From the NCBI GenBank assembly GCA_905221605.1, contig CAJNDS010001210.1, positions 1-28,768 on the forward strand: a DNA stretch of 28,768 nucleotides. Reading direction: 5' to 3'. Both the position numbers and the translations under genes were made by a program. Position 1 is the stretch's first letter, and each line of letters begins with the position of its first letter. Under the pieces are notes generated by a model, which was not told the origin of the DNA, ran no database searches, and saw only the letters and a program-made list of their open reading frames with translations. This DNA is from Symbiodinium natans (taxonomy: Eukaryota; Sar; Dinophyceae; Suessiales; Symbiodiniaceae). Positions 16,701 to 25,927 of the stretch are shown in pieces.

Positions 16701-18981
16701 TGGGCTGCTGCAAGGCCACCTGTTCCTCGTGCTTGGGCACCCACACTGTCCAGGTGTCTGGGGGCCCTACCTGTACCCAGACGTTGTCCCTGGAGAATTC
16801 GATGATCGGGAAGCCCAGCAGAAGGTGGCATGCCTCGAAGGTCGACGTGGTCCTGCCCTGCAACGCCGCGTGGGCTGCCTTGTAGATCTTCTGATTGTCG
16901 AGGCCGGCGCCTGCGCTCTGACTTGTTAGGATGGCAAGGATGTTTTCCATTCGCCGCTGCGCTTCGCGATCCTCCTCCGACTTGAAAGTGTAGCCCAGTA
17001 TGTACCGACTGGCGCTGGTGAGCTCGCAGATGACCTGCAGGTCCATGCTTGCCCTCCACCTTCTCAAGATTCGAATGTTGTACTGTCCCATCATGCTGTC
17101 TCCCTTCACTCGTCTCGTCGCAAGGCTGCTCTTCCAGCGGCTGTTGGCGTACTGCTCCTGCGATGTTCGACGCCGAGTCCGGGGCTCTGCATCATGTGGA
17201 AATCCAAATCGACAGGCGCCTTCTGAGTACATGCCGCAATATGGCGTGTGGTTGTGCACCACCTCTGCGGACAGCTTTGCGTTCACTTCTCTATCTCTGG
17301 GTGGTACGCGGTGGGATTGGCGCCACGTGTTCGGGGACTTGGTGCAGATGTACTTGTCGCTGAGGTCCTCCGCACACCTGGGGATGAAGTTCTCCATGGC
17401 CTCATCGTCAGACCAGTCTGGAACCGGTGTCTCTGCTGCTTGTTCGGAGTCTTCGTCGTCGGGCGCCATCTTGTCTGGCTGCTGCTTTGCTTTGGCCCAC
17501 TCTTCGATCCAAAGCAGGATGTGAGCGTGGGGGTAGCCCCGCTTTTGCCATTCTATGCGAATGATGTAGTCCAACACTTTGAAAGGAGGCCGTTCCTTGC
17601 GCATGCGGCGATGAAGGCCTGCAAAATCCGTGGCGGGTGCCTGGGCGTCGTCCTCCACGTCCTCGCAGTCGTTCTCCTCGACTCCATCTTGTGGATCAGC
17701 ATCTTCGTGCAGGTGGACTTTCGGACCGCGCGTGCTGGACAGCCACCACATCAGCTGAGAGACTTGGTGCATGAATTGTCGCGCTACCACTGCCGGCTGC
17801 TGGTTGCACAACTGGTTGGGCGACAACCCATCCCAAGTGAAGTTCTTGTCATTCTGGTAGCGGAATAGGATCTCTGCAGCGTGCTGCTCCAGTTCTGCTT
17901 GAGGGCGGTCGGGATGCAGCCGCAGCAACCGTGCCGAGATAGCCGCGAGGAGCAACGCAGGCTGGCGCGCGTGGCAGGACAGTGTCATGAAGAAGTTGGG
18001 AGGGCCAAGCTGCTCGTACATGTTGAGCGCCACTCCCTTCTTGGCATACAGGTACGGCTGCGTGCCAGGCATGTCCCGCAAGGCAGCGTACACCTGACGG
18101 CTACCGTTCTCGTAGTCGCTACTGCCGTAGGGCACCCGCTGGTTGCCGATCCGGACGTTGATGTTTCCGGAAAGTCGCTTCTTGGTCTGCATCTCCAGCA
18201 GCCACATGATGTAGGCCGTGGACGCTTCGAAGCGGGAATCCAGGCTCAGCAGACGCTTCCGGGCATATTGGGAAAAGCTCCCGTTGTCGTTCTGCCAGCC
18301 TCCTGTGCCGCTGGGAAACAAGTGTGGGAAGAATTTTGCATCCATGCCATCGCTGAGGTCTGCGGATCCTCGCACTTTTCGCAAATCTTGTACGTCGGCT
18401 TTTGGGGCCTGGAATTGCTTCGGCACCAGGTATGTCATCTCGATCTCTTGGTTTGCTTCTGTTCCCGCAAGTGGGTCTGTTGGCACCGCAGCCGCAGCAG
18501 ATGTCTTGTTGGCGAGGATGGCAGCCATTCTCGCCAGAGCTCTGTCCACTGCCGGGCTCCGTTGATAGAGGCAGTGCAGTTCCTTCAAGGCCTGCAAGGC
18601 CGCGTGTAGGTGCTCCAAACGCGCTGGTGATGCGGTCATGCCGTCCACGCCCTCGACCAGCACTGTACCGTCTTCTTCCAAAGTGGCGCCTTCGAGGACG
18701 TCGCAGATGAAAGGATCCTGCATGAGCACTGCGTACATGCGACCCCACTGCGCGCTCGGGCCGCCTGATGGCAGCTTGTCCAACAAGACCTGCGAGATGC
18801 GTGCCATGGCGAGGAGATGCTGCTCATGGGTTGCAGACTTTGCAGTGCTTCTGGGATGGGGGCCGGGATTGGCAAAACCACCTTGGTGCGATTCTCGCGG
18901 CAATTCCTGCAGAGCAGCTGGCCACTTCCTTTGGCTGTTCTGCAGTGCCTCCCTGGTGTTAGAGTCTGGCACTTCTGGCAC
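13738..18981 (-). CDS. Helitron Rep-helicase with C2HC finger and C-terminal Josephin-like protease domain
   Basis: Residues count from 18981; the first ~50 are out-of-frame shadow of the upstream ORF and real coding begins near THEQHLLAMAR. Residues 70-115 (WGRMYAVLMQDPF) resemble the N-terminal conserved block of Helitron proteins. The Rep region (about 260-670) has the HUH motif in EWQKRGYPHAHILLW (H485, H487), a zinc-like VHNHTPYCGMYSEGACRFGF (H576, H578, C582, C590), and the paired tyrosines Y660 and Y664 in RYILGYTFK. The PIF1-like helicase (about 1000-1440) has Walker A GPGGSGKS (1036-1043), Walker B DEMS (1121-1124), GDLYQLPPP (1158-1166), AISIHKSQ (1391-1398) and GQAYVALSRC (1418-1427). 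A C2HC finger (C1511, C1514, H1528, C1532) and a Lys/Ala-rich stretch (possible NLS) follow. Residues 1591-1747 look like a Josephin cysteine protease: Q1598/Q1600, C1603 in LCGMHALN, H1700 in NAHWVAY, D1715 in RLDSL. All motif assignments are by eye. Confidence 0.9.
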   Translation of the reverse strand: MPEVPDSNTREALQNSQRKWPAALQELPRESHQGGFANPGPHPRSTAKSATHEQHLLAMARISQVLLDKLPSGGPSAQWGRMYAVLMQDPFICDVLEGATLEEDGTVLVEGVDGMTASPARLEHLHAALQALKELHCLYQRSPAVDRALARMAAILANKTSAAAAVPTDPLAGTEANQEIEMTYLVPKQFQAPKADVQDLRKVRGSADLSDGMDAKFFPHLFPSGTGGWQNDNGSFSQYARKRLLSLDSRFEASTAYIMWLLEMQTKKRLSGNINVRIGNQRVPYGSSDYENGSRQVYAALRDMPGTQPYLYAKKGVALNMYEQLGPPNFFMTLSCHARQPALLLAAISARLLRLHPDRPQAELEQHAAEILFRYQNDKNFTWDGLSPNQLCNQQPAVVARQFMHQVSQLMWWLSSTRGPKVHLHEDADPQDGVEENDCEDVEDDAQAPATDFAGLHRRMRKERPPFKVLDYIIRIEWQKRGYPHAHILLWIEEWAKAKQQPDKMAPDDEDSEQAAETPVPDWSDDEAMENFIPRCAEDLSDKYICTKSPNTWRQSHRVPPRDREVNAKLSAEVVHNHTPYCGMYSEGACRFGFPHDAEPRTRRRTSQEQYANSRWKSSLATRRVKGDSMMGQYNIRILRRWRASMDLQVICELTSASRYILGYTFKSEEDREAQRRMENILAILTSQSAGAGLDNQKIYKAAHAALQGRTTSTFEACHLLLGFPIIEFSRDNVWVQVGPPDTWTVWVPKHEEQVALQQPTDYRNKKMRQGGNLPVAHHWYREMQTTFGEHETTLPVEGTEPVSCRFSEVTFLDFCAAFKYIGVQEPQPRRRPAIVGYQNFNPDEEAEAFYYSKLLLHLVWKEPGDWLLEQDAGSHAAAFQRIARDVRGHPDFLRSRCFPQLDGTVDAARKLQAVQATMYMKAKMHPANLRDGWANSKVAEENYKDSLQILEALKERYGGDIDFLAPDSVPTGAALNAFAPVEEGEESFEMLTVENPCPETTRQCQAMEHIVQSVLRQPNTKDTQNTQRLHMLLHGPGGSGKSVVVRAAAHVLRQSKKGCIIAAPTGVAAFNINGVTLHQCCLLPVVNQSHGKACDMPLPDRQKLATLRDIWSKVSVLFVDEMSFIPSWMLERLDQHLRLARDLQTLPFGGLHVIFAGDLYQLPPPSGLPAFASRLWLLFQLCELEGNQRAARDPAWAALLARVRVGQQTDADIEVLRNMVIKKGSKKRPAPKAVNLYATRQAVAESNRRYKEEHVLNTGEQLHDCPAVDTNVKTGAPLSPDAVWAEPENTGGLVGLLQVAIGLRVMLRYNIDVRDGLVNGACGTVEHIDTEKAGGEVERIWVSFEKNAGATWRAEHETSCVAISRRSATYLDRDGSKASRHQFPLVLAKAISIHKSQAATCKDGAHTRLDHTIFAEGQAYVALSRCPEQALCSLELFNPKALRFNANAEWALTKLKAQQADRDGPDLWKALFKPEQNKEFYERRLAEMGTPDWNRLKPDHGERIERPWCCALCGTEAPNTKAAIKAHKRKCPAKPPAKTNAKSKAKAKAKCKAKFVFMGLGKRAAESSCAAGSLAKMQRTGSRPDQDTPAGLYFEAQEQALCGMHALNMALGAAFFTEADMDNAVQVVLEEGGVERGEAAEDHAAPGGFYSSEVLAQVLQTKAMAAFGRVRWQMDLQPVVSKHDLEAAAGAVQNRDNAHWVAYRYFHEKIFRLDSLARTRRAEQIPEAVFLAELARHPATYCIREV

Positions 18982-19766
18982 ACGCGAGAAAGGCCAAATC
19001 TACTCCAGCTCCGCGCAAAAGCCAAGTAATGGGCTTGTGCCTGCTCCTGGGTCAAGGTGTCCTCGTCTGGAAAAGGGTAGCCCTGCTGCTGAATCTCCGA
19101 GGCGATGGGCCTGGGCCCTCGGCCGCCCACTCCCTCCTCTGCCTTTGCCCGCTCCCTTGCCTCACGCAGCTGTCGGCGCTCTGCTTCTTTGCTGTCTTCT
19201 TCCCGCAAAGGTCCACGACCGCCCGCTTCCTCCTCTGCCTTTGCCCGCGCCCTTGCCTCACACAGCTGTCGGCGCTCTGCTTCTTTGCTGTCTTCTTCCC
19301 GCAAAGGTCCACGGCCGCCCGCTTCCTCCTCTGCCTTTGCCCGTGCCCTTGCCTCACGCAGCTGTCGGCGCTCTGCTTCTTTGCTGTCTTCTTCCCGCAA
19401 AGGTCCACGGCCGCCCGCTTCCTCCTCTGCCTTTGCCCGCGCCCTTGCCTCACGCAGCTGTCGGCGCTCTGCTTCTTTGCTGTCTTCTTCACGCAAAGGT
19501 CCACGGCCGCCTGCTTCCTCATCTGCCTTTGCCCGCGCCCTTTCCTCATGCAGCTGTCGGCGCTCTGCCTTTCTGCTGTTCTCTTCGCGCAAGGGTCCAC
19601 GACTGCCCGCTCCCTGCGCTGCCCGTTGTTGCTGCCGAGCAATTTTCTCTGCGCTCTTCTGGGCCAGGCACTCCTCTTTTTCGGCTTGGCGGCACTGCGG
19701 ATTGCTGCACCATCCCTGTCCTCTGCCGCTCCTTGTCCCGAAGCCGCACCGATGACAAGGGGCCAT
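18636..19766 (-). CDS. Helitron protein N-terminal part: zinc ribbon, 32-residue repeats, second Cys cluster (ends in frameshift)
   Basis: ATG at 19766 in a good context (GCCATGG), with an in-frame TAG 27-30 nt upstream, supports this start. Residues 1-30 hold a possible zinc ribbon (C4, C7, C20, C25). Residues 52-211 are five copies of a 32-residue charged unit, core RGPLREEDSKEAERRQL, likely a helical or coiled-coil spacer. Residues 225-311 match the usual Helitron N-terminal segment: PFPDEDTLTQ, a Cys cluster (C263, C266, C275, C286, C289), then LPIPAPIPEALQSL. After about residue 311 the frame no longer looks like protein from this family, and sense continues in the other minus frame (THEQHLLAMARISQ, from about 18831), so a one-base deletion beside a CCC run, a sequencing error, or a recoding site lies at about 18826-18838. 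The 65 codons from there to 18636 are non-genuine tail. Confidence 0.8.
   Translation of the reverse strand: MAPCHRCGFGTRSGRGQGWCSNPQCRQAEKEECLAQKSAEKIARQQQRAAQGAGSRGPLREENSRKAERRQLHEERARAKADEEAGGRGPLREEDSKEAERRQLREARARAKAEEEAGGRGPLREEDSKEAERRQLREARARAKAEEEAGGRGPLREEDSKEAERRQLCEARARAKAEEEAGGRGPLREEDSKEAERRQLREARERAKAEEGVGGRGPRPIASEIQQQGYPFPDEDTLTQEQAQAHYLAFARSWSRFGLSRVCQKCQTLTPGRHCRTAKGSGQLLCRNCRENRTKVVLPIPAPIPEALQSLQPMSSISSPWHASRRSCWTSCHQAARARSGVACTQCSCRILSSATSSKAPLWKKTVQCWSRAWTA
19134..19613 (-). repeat. Coding minisatellite, five 96-bp units
   Basis: The 32-residue repeats are encoded by 96-bp units (GCTGTCTTCT recurs at 19191, 19287 and 19383). The middle three units are nearly identical at DNA level; the 5'-most unit is the most diverged. 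As 96 is a multiple of three, copy-number change keeps frame, and all other frames are also open here, producing long spurious ORFs on both strands. Confidence 0.92.
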
Positions 19767-19981
19767 GGCAACGAATCCTGAATCCTCAGCTCTCTATTCT
19801 GCACCTAGGGGCTGTATCCGAAACACTGCAAGCAGGCTCAGTGAAGCAACTTGAGAAGCCATGCTCGAGCACTTACAAAGCTGTCCTGCCTTTTGCTCGC
19901 TGCTCAGTTTCTTTCTCGTGGCACACACTGGAGCTCTGCAGGCTTGTCTTGCTGAGACATAACGTACTCACATGGGTAGCT
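19767..19981. other. Short intergenic region upstream of the Helitron ORF
   Basis: 215 bp between the Helitron start and the stop of the next minus-strand ORF. No TATA-like or other promoter motif stands out; dinoflagellate genes usually lack them. Confidence 0.5.
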
Positions 19982-20779
19982 CTACGGGCCTGTGGCTTTC
20001 TCTGAGATGTAGACAACTTGCACGTGCACGACGTCGTTGCTCAAGCTGTGACCCAACAGTTCACGCCAGCTCCAGGTGTCTGTGATCACGTCCCCGCCCA
20101 ATACCAGCTTCGTGGTGTCGAGGGGGATGGGTCCTGCAGGACCGCTGTCCAAATCGTGAAGCAAGACTTCCCTGGCGCTGCGATATTGCAGCGTTTCCGC
20201 CGGGATAGGCTTCTTATTAATTTCTTGTCGTCTGAGACGTAGTTGGCGCAGGGAGAGACAGCGATCTGGGCTGTTTCCTTCGTGCAAAGTGTGCAGCCAG
20301 GCTTCCCGGAAAGACTCGCACGGTTCGACATGGCAGAGTGGATAAGGCTTCGAGGTGTGGATTTCGCTACCTTGCATGTTCAGGTACTTCACCGTCATGT
20401 TGGCGAGACGCTGGCGGTATTCATTCTGGATTTTCATTTCTTTGCTCCACTGTACTCTCTCACGCGCATCTTCCTCGGCTTCGAGCTGCATCTCACTGTC
20501 GACCCAGTCCCAGTCGTCGAACCCGTCCTCGAAGTCCGCCTGTTCGGAGTCGCGAATCGAGTGGTCTATGCTCTCCAAGTCCTCGCACATGTCTTCGAGC
20601 ATGCTGTCGCACCAGTCGACCTGAGAAACAAGACAGCGGCCATGTTCCAAAAACGAAACGAACAGCTGCGACGATTGAGATTTGTACCCCAATGGTGCCT
20701 GGCCGCAGCGGGACACGGATGAAGACTTTAAAACGATTCGAATTGAGCCCAAGCGCGCTGCACAAGCAACAAAAAGCAC
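19982..20779 (-). CDS. Hypothetical acidic protein, possibly the last exon of a spliced gene
   Basis: A 265-codon frame I do not recognise. Residues 60-105 are strongly acidic (for example DFEDGFDDWDWVDSEMQLEA), followed by a charged helical stretch. The tail (about 212-258), TKLVLGGDVITDTWSWREL then VVHVQVVY, loosely resembles the second half of a ubiquitin-like beta-grasp fold, a weak impression only. The frame may not begin at its nominal start: minus-strand TTGTTTCTCAG ending at 20621 followed by GTCGAC looks like a splice acceptor, and the ~53 residues upstream of it have a different, low-complexity character. A GGAAG/GTAGGG donor-like site lies near 20801 but its phase does not fit simple joining. 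It is close upstream of the Helitron on the same strand, so it could be an accessory or captured Helitron gene, or an unrelated host gene. Confidence 0.4.
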   Translation of the reverse strand: MLFVACAARLGSIRIVLKSSSVSRCGQAPLGYKSQSSQLFVSFLEHGRCLVSQVDWCDSMLEDMCEDLESIDHSIRDSEQADFEDGFDDWDWVDSEMQLEAEEDARERVQWSKEMKIQNEYRQRLANMTVKYLNMQGSEIHTSKPYPLCHVEPCESFREAWLHTLHEGNSPDRCLSLRQLRLRRQEINKKPIPAETLQYRSAREVLLHDLDSGPAGPIPLDTTKLVLGGDVITDTWSWRELLGHSLSNDVVHVQVVYISEKATGP

Positions 20780-20930
20780 GGGAAGGCTCGGCCGTCCCTA
20801 CCTTCCCACAAGCTCAAGAAAGAGGTGCAACATGGCTCAACAATGCACAGAAGAAGCGAGTAGCCCATGACCGGCCGTTTTTGTGGAATTTTGAGAGTCA
20901 GGGCGAACGAAGATTGGCGTGAAACAGATG
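20780..20930. other. Short spacer before satellite B
   Basis: Low-information sequence between the hypothetical ORF and the first B-like unit; no gene seen. Confidence 0.5.
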
Positions 20931-22579
20931 TTCTGCCCTTCATAAAATGCACCAGGATAAGGATTTCCAGCTCGCGGAAGGCCTTTCCAAATAGTTCTCC
21001 TTCAAAAAATGCACCAGGAAAATGATTTCCAGCTCGCGGAAGTCCTTTCCAGGTAGATTTGCAGCTCGCGGAAGGCCTTTTCAGGTAGTTCTCCTTCATA
21101 AAATGCACCAGGATAAGGATTTCCAGCTCGCGGAAGGCCTTTCCAGGTAGTTCTCCTTCATAAAATGCACCAGGATAAGGATTTCCAGCTTGCGGAAGGC
21201 CTTTACAAGTAGTTCTCCTTCATAAAATACACCAGGATAAGGATATCCAGCTCGCGGAAGGCCTTTCCAGGTAGTTCTCCTTCATAGAATGCACCAGGAT
21301 AAGGATTTCCAGCCCGCAGAAGGCCTTTCCAGGTAGTTCTCCTTCATAAAATGCATCAGGATAAGGATATCCAGCTCGCGGAAGGCCTTTCCAGGTAGTT
21401 CTCCTTCATAAAATGCACCAGGATAAAGGATTTCCCCAGCTCGCGGAAGGCCTTTCCAGGTAGTTCTCCTTCATAAAATGCACCAGGATAAGGATTTCCA
21501 GCTCGCGGAAGGCCTTTCCAGGTAGTTCTCCTTCACAAAATGCACCAGGATAAGGATTTCCAGCTTGCGGAAGGCCTTTCCAGGTAGTTCTTCTTCAGAA
21601 AAAAGCACCAGGATAATGATTTCCAGCTCGCGGAAGGCCTTTCCAGGTAGTTCTCCTTCATAAAATGCACCAGGATAAGGATTTCCAGCTCGCGGAAGGC
21701 CTTTCCAGGTAGTTCTCTTTCAGAAAATGCACCAGGATAAGGATTTCCAGCTCGGAAGCCTTTCCAGGTGGTTCTCCTTCATAAAATGCACCAGGATAGG
21801 ATTTCCAGCTCGCGGAAGGCCTTTCCAGGTAGTTCTCCTTCATAAAATTTTCAGCTCGCGGAAGGCCTTTCCAGGTAGTTCTCCTTCATAAAATGCACCA
21901 TTCCAGCTTGCGGAAGGCCTTTCCAGGTAGTTCTCCTTCATAAAATGCACCAGGATAACGATTTCAACCTCGCGGAAGGCCTTTCCAGGTAGTTCTCCTT
22001 CATAAAATGCACCGGATAAGGATTTCCAGCTCGCGGAAGGCCTTTCCAGGTAGTTCTCCTTCATAAAATGCACCAGGATAAGGATTTCCAGCTCGCGGAA
22101 GGCCTTTCCAGGTAGTTCTCTTTCATGAATTGCACCAGTATAAGGATTTCCAATGATTTCCAGCTCGCGGAAGGCCTTTCCAGGCAGTTCTCCTTCATAA
22201 AATGCACCAGGATAAGGATTGCCAGCTCGCGGAAGGCCTTTTCAGGTAGTTCTCCTTCATAAAATGCACCAGGATAAGGATTTCCAGCTCGCGGAAGGCC
22301 TTTCCAGGTAGTTCTCCTTCAGAAAATGCACCAGGATAAGGATTTCCAGCTCGCGCAGAAGGCCTTTCCAGGTAGTTCTCCTTCATAAAATGCACCAGGA
22401 TAAGGATATCCAGCTCGCGGAAGTCCTTTCCAGGTAGTTCTCCTTCATAAAATGCACCAGGATAAGGATTTCCAGCTCGCAGAAGGCCTTTCCAGGTAGT
22501 TCTCTTTCATAAAATGCACCAGGATAAGGATGTACCAACTCGCGGAAGGCCTTTCCAGGTAGTTCTCCTTCACAAAATG
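20931..22579. repeat. Satellite B block 3 (B3), the longest B block
   Basis: About 26 B units. The left part (to about 21650) has extra copies not found in the other B blocks and more point changes; the right part repeats the common variant order, including the deleted unit near 21895 and the expanded unit near 22150. Confidence 0.92.
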
Positions 22580-23829
22580 TGGGTCGGGGTGTGATCCGGG
22601 CCTGTGTAAATTCTTGCATTCCCCTCATTGGGTCGGGATGTGATCAGGGCCTGTGTAAATGCAGCGAGGAGCCTTGCGTTCCCCTCCCTAATTGGGTCGG
22701 GATGTGATCAGGGCCTGTGTAAATGCAGCCAAGGAGCCTTGCGTTTCCCTCCTTAATTGGGTCGGGATGCCGAATTGGGTCGGAATGTGATCAGGGCTGT
22801 GTAGACGCAGCCAAGGAGCTTTGCATTCCCCTCCTTAATTGCCACTGTGTAAATGCAGCCAAGGAGCCTTTGTATTCACCTCCCTAATTGGGTCGGGATG
22901 TGATCAAGACCTGTGTAAATGCAGCCAAGGAGCCTTGTGATTCTCCCTAATTGGGTCGGGATGTGATCAGGGCCTGTGTAAATGCAGCCAAGGAGCCTTG
23001 CATTCCCCTCCCTAATTGGGTCGGGATGTGATCAGGGCCTGTGTAAATGCAGCCATTCCCCTCCCTAATTGGGTCGGGATGTGACCAGGGCCTGTGTAAA
23101 TGCAGCCAAGGAGCCTTTGTATTTACCTCCCTAATTGGGTCGGGATGTGATCAAGGGCTGTGTAAATGCAGCCAAGGAGCCTTGTGTTTATCTTCCTAAT
23201 TGGGTCAGGATGTGATCAGGGCCTGTGTAAATGCAGCCAAGGAGCCTTGTATTCCCCTCCCTAATTGGGTCGGGATGTGATCAGGGCCTGTGTAACTGCA
23301 GCCAAGGAGCCTTTGTATTCACCTCCCTAATTGGGTCGGGATGTGATCAAGACCTGTGTAAATGCAGCCAAGGAGCCTTGTGATTCTCCCTAATTGGGTC
23401 GGGATGTGATCAGGGCCTGTGTCAATGCAGCCAAGGAGCCTTGCATTCCCCTCCCTAATTGGGTCGGGATGTGATCAGGGCCTGTGTGAATGCTGCCAAG
23501 GAGCCTTTGTAGTCACCTCCCTAGTTGGGTCGGGATGTGATCAAGGCCTGTGTAAATGCAGCCAAGGAGCCTTTTGTTTCTCTCCCTAATTGGGTCAGGA
23601 TGTGATCAGGGCCTGTGTAAATGCAGCCAAGGAGCCTTGTGTTCACCTCCCTAATTGGGTCAGGATGTGATGAGGGCCTGTGTAAATGCAGCCCAGGAGC
23701 CTTTGCATTCCCCTCCCTAATTGGGTCGGGATGTGATGAGGGCCTGTGTAAATGCAGCCATGGAGCCTTTGCGTTCCCCTCCCTAATTGGGTCGGGATGT
23801 GATCAGGGCCTGTGTGAATGCTGCCAAGG
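22580..23829. repeat. Satellite A block 4 (A4)
   Basis: About 19 A units starting at the standard B-to-A junction. It carries the TTGCCACTGTGTAAATGCAG variant shared only with A1 (near 5341), unlike A2, A3, A5 and A6. Confidence 0.92.
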
Positions 23830-24730
23830 GAAGGCCTTTCCAGGTAGTTCTCCTTCATAAAATGCACCAGGATAAGGATTTCCAGCTCGCGGAAGGCCTT
23901 TCGAGGTAGTTCTCTTTCAGAAAATGCACCAGGATAAGGATTTCCAGCTCGGAAAGCCTTTCCAGGTGGTTCTCCTTCATAAAATGCACCAGGATATGGA
24001 TTTTCAGCTCGCGGAAGGCCTTTCCAGGTAGTTCTCCTTCATAAAATGCACCAGGATAAGGATTTCCAGCTCGCGGAAGGCCTTTCCAGGTAGTTCTCCT
24101 TCATAAATGCACCATTCCAGCTTGCGGAAGGCCTTTCCAGGTAGTTCTCCTTCATAAAATGCACCAGGATAACGATTTCAACCTCGCGCAAGGCCTTTCC
24201 AGGTAGTTCTCCTTCATAAAATGCACCGGGTAAGGATTTCCAGCTCGCGGAAGGCCTTTCCAGGTAGTTCTCCTTCATAAAATGCACCAGGATAAGGATT
24301 TCCAGCTCGCGGAAGGCCTTTCCAGGTAGTTCTCTTTCATGAATTGCACCAGGATAAGGATTTCCAATGATTTCCAGCTCGCGGAAGGCCTTTCCAGGCA
24401 GTTCTCCTTCATAAAATGCACCAGGATAAGGATTGCCAGCTCGCGGAAGGCCTTTTCAGGTAGTTCTCCTTCATAAAATGCACCAGGATAAGGATTTCCA
24501 GCTCGCGCGGAAGGCCTTTCCAGGTAGTTCTCCTTCATAAAATGCACCAGGATAAGGATATCCAGCTCGCGGAAGGCCTTTCCAGGTAGTTCTCCTTCAT
24601 AAAATGCACCAGGATAAGGATTTCCAGCTCGCAGAAGGCCTTTCCAGGTAGTTCTCTTTCATAAAATGCACCAGGATAAGGATTTCCAGCTCGCGGAAGG
24701 CCTTTCCAGGTAGTTCTCCTTCACAAAATG
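23830..24730. repeat. Satellite B block 4 (B4)
   Basis: About 14-15 B units with the same internal variant order as B1, including the shared ACCTCGCGCAAGG change (6750s and 24180s). Confidence 0.92.
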
Positions 24731-25927
24731 TGGGTCGGGGTGTGATCCGGGCCTGTGTAAATTCTTGCATTCCCCTCATTGGGTCGGGATGTGATCAGGG
24801 CCTGTGTAAATGCAGCGAGGAGCCTTGCGTTCCCCTCCTTAATTGGGTCGGGATGTGATCAGGGCCTGTGTAAATGCAGCCAAGGAGCCTTGCGTTTCCC
24901 TCCTTAATTGGGTCGGGATGCCGAATTGGGTCGGAATGTGATCAGGGCTGTGTAGACGCAGCCAAGGAGCTTTGCATTCCCCTCCTTAATTGCCACGGAG
25001 CCTATCATTCCCCTCCCTAATTGGGTCACGAAAGCCTGTGTAAATGCAGCCAAGGAGCCTTGCATTCCCTTCCCTAATTTGGGTCCGGATGTGGTGTGAC
25101 TGCAGCCAAGGAGCCTTGCATTCCCTTCCCGAATTGGGTCCGGATGTGATCAGGGCCTGTGTGAATGCAGCCAAGAAGCATTGCATTCCCTTCCCTAATT
25201 GGGTCGGGATGTGATCAAGGCCTGTGAAAATGCTGCCAAGGAGGCTTGTGTTCATCTCCCTAATTGGGTCGGGATGTGATCAGGGCCTGTCTAAACGCAG
25301 CCAAGGAGCCTTGCATTCCCCTCCCTAATTGAGTCGGGATGTGACCAGGGTTCACCTCCCTAATTGGGTCGGGATGTGACCAGGGCCTGTGTAAATGCAG
25401 CCAAGGAGCCTTGTGATTCTCCCTAATTGGGTCGGGATGTGATCAGGGCCTGTGTAAATGCAGCCAAGGAGCCTTGCATTCCCCTCCCTAATTGGGTCGG
25501 GATGTGATCAGGGCCTGTGTGAATGCTGCCAAGGAGCCTTTGTAGTCACCTCCCTAATTGGGTCGGGATGTGATCAAGGCCTGTGTAAATGCAGCCAAGG
25601 AGCCTTTTGTTTCTCTCCCTAATTGGGTCAGGATGTGATCAGGGCCTGTGTAAATGCAGCCAAGGAGCCTTGTGTTCACCTTCCGAATTGGGTCAGGATG
25701 TGATGAGGGCCTGTGTAAATGCAGCCCAGGAGCCTTTGTATTCACCTCCCTAATTGGGTCGGGATGTGATCAGGGCCTGTGTAAATGCAGCCAAGGAGCC
25801 TTGCATTCCCCTCCCTAATTGGGTCGGGATGTGATGAGGGCCTGTGTAAATGCAGCCATGGAGCCTTTGCGTTCCCCTCCCTAATTGGGTCGGGATGTGA
25901 TCAGGGCCTGTGTGAATGCTGCCAAGG
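24731..25927. repeat. Satellite A block 5 (A5)
   Basis: About 18 A units, nearly the same as A2 over its whole length, including the shortened GACCAGGGTTCACCTCCC unit (7914 and 25342). Confidence 0.92.

Larger units (their letters stand above)
13738..19766 (-). mobile_element. Autonomous Helitron-like element, coding part
   Basis: A Rep (HUH) domain fused to a PIF1-type helicase is the hallmark of Helitrons. The coding part runs 6.0 kb on the minus strand in two open frames separated by a frameshift near 18832. Element ends (5' TC, 3' hairpin plus CTRR) were not identified. Catalytic motifs look intact, so the copy is young or under constraint. Confidence 0.88.

Noticed and set aside
13612-20005. 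Long plus-strand open frames opposite the Helitron gene (for example 18638-20005)
   Set aside because: They are antisense shadows of a GC-rich coding region and of the 96-bp repeat; they carry no domain and the minus-strand motifs are clear.
20331-20347. tRNA-like A box (TGGCAGAGTGG) with GGTTCGA nearby
   Set aside because: The B-box-like sequence lies upstream of the A box rather than downstream, no cloverleaf can be drawn, and the segment is coding on the other strand.
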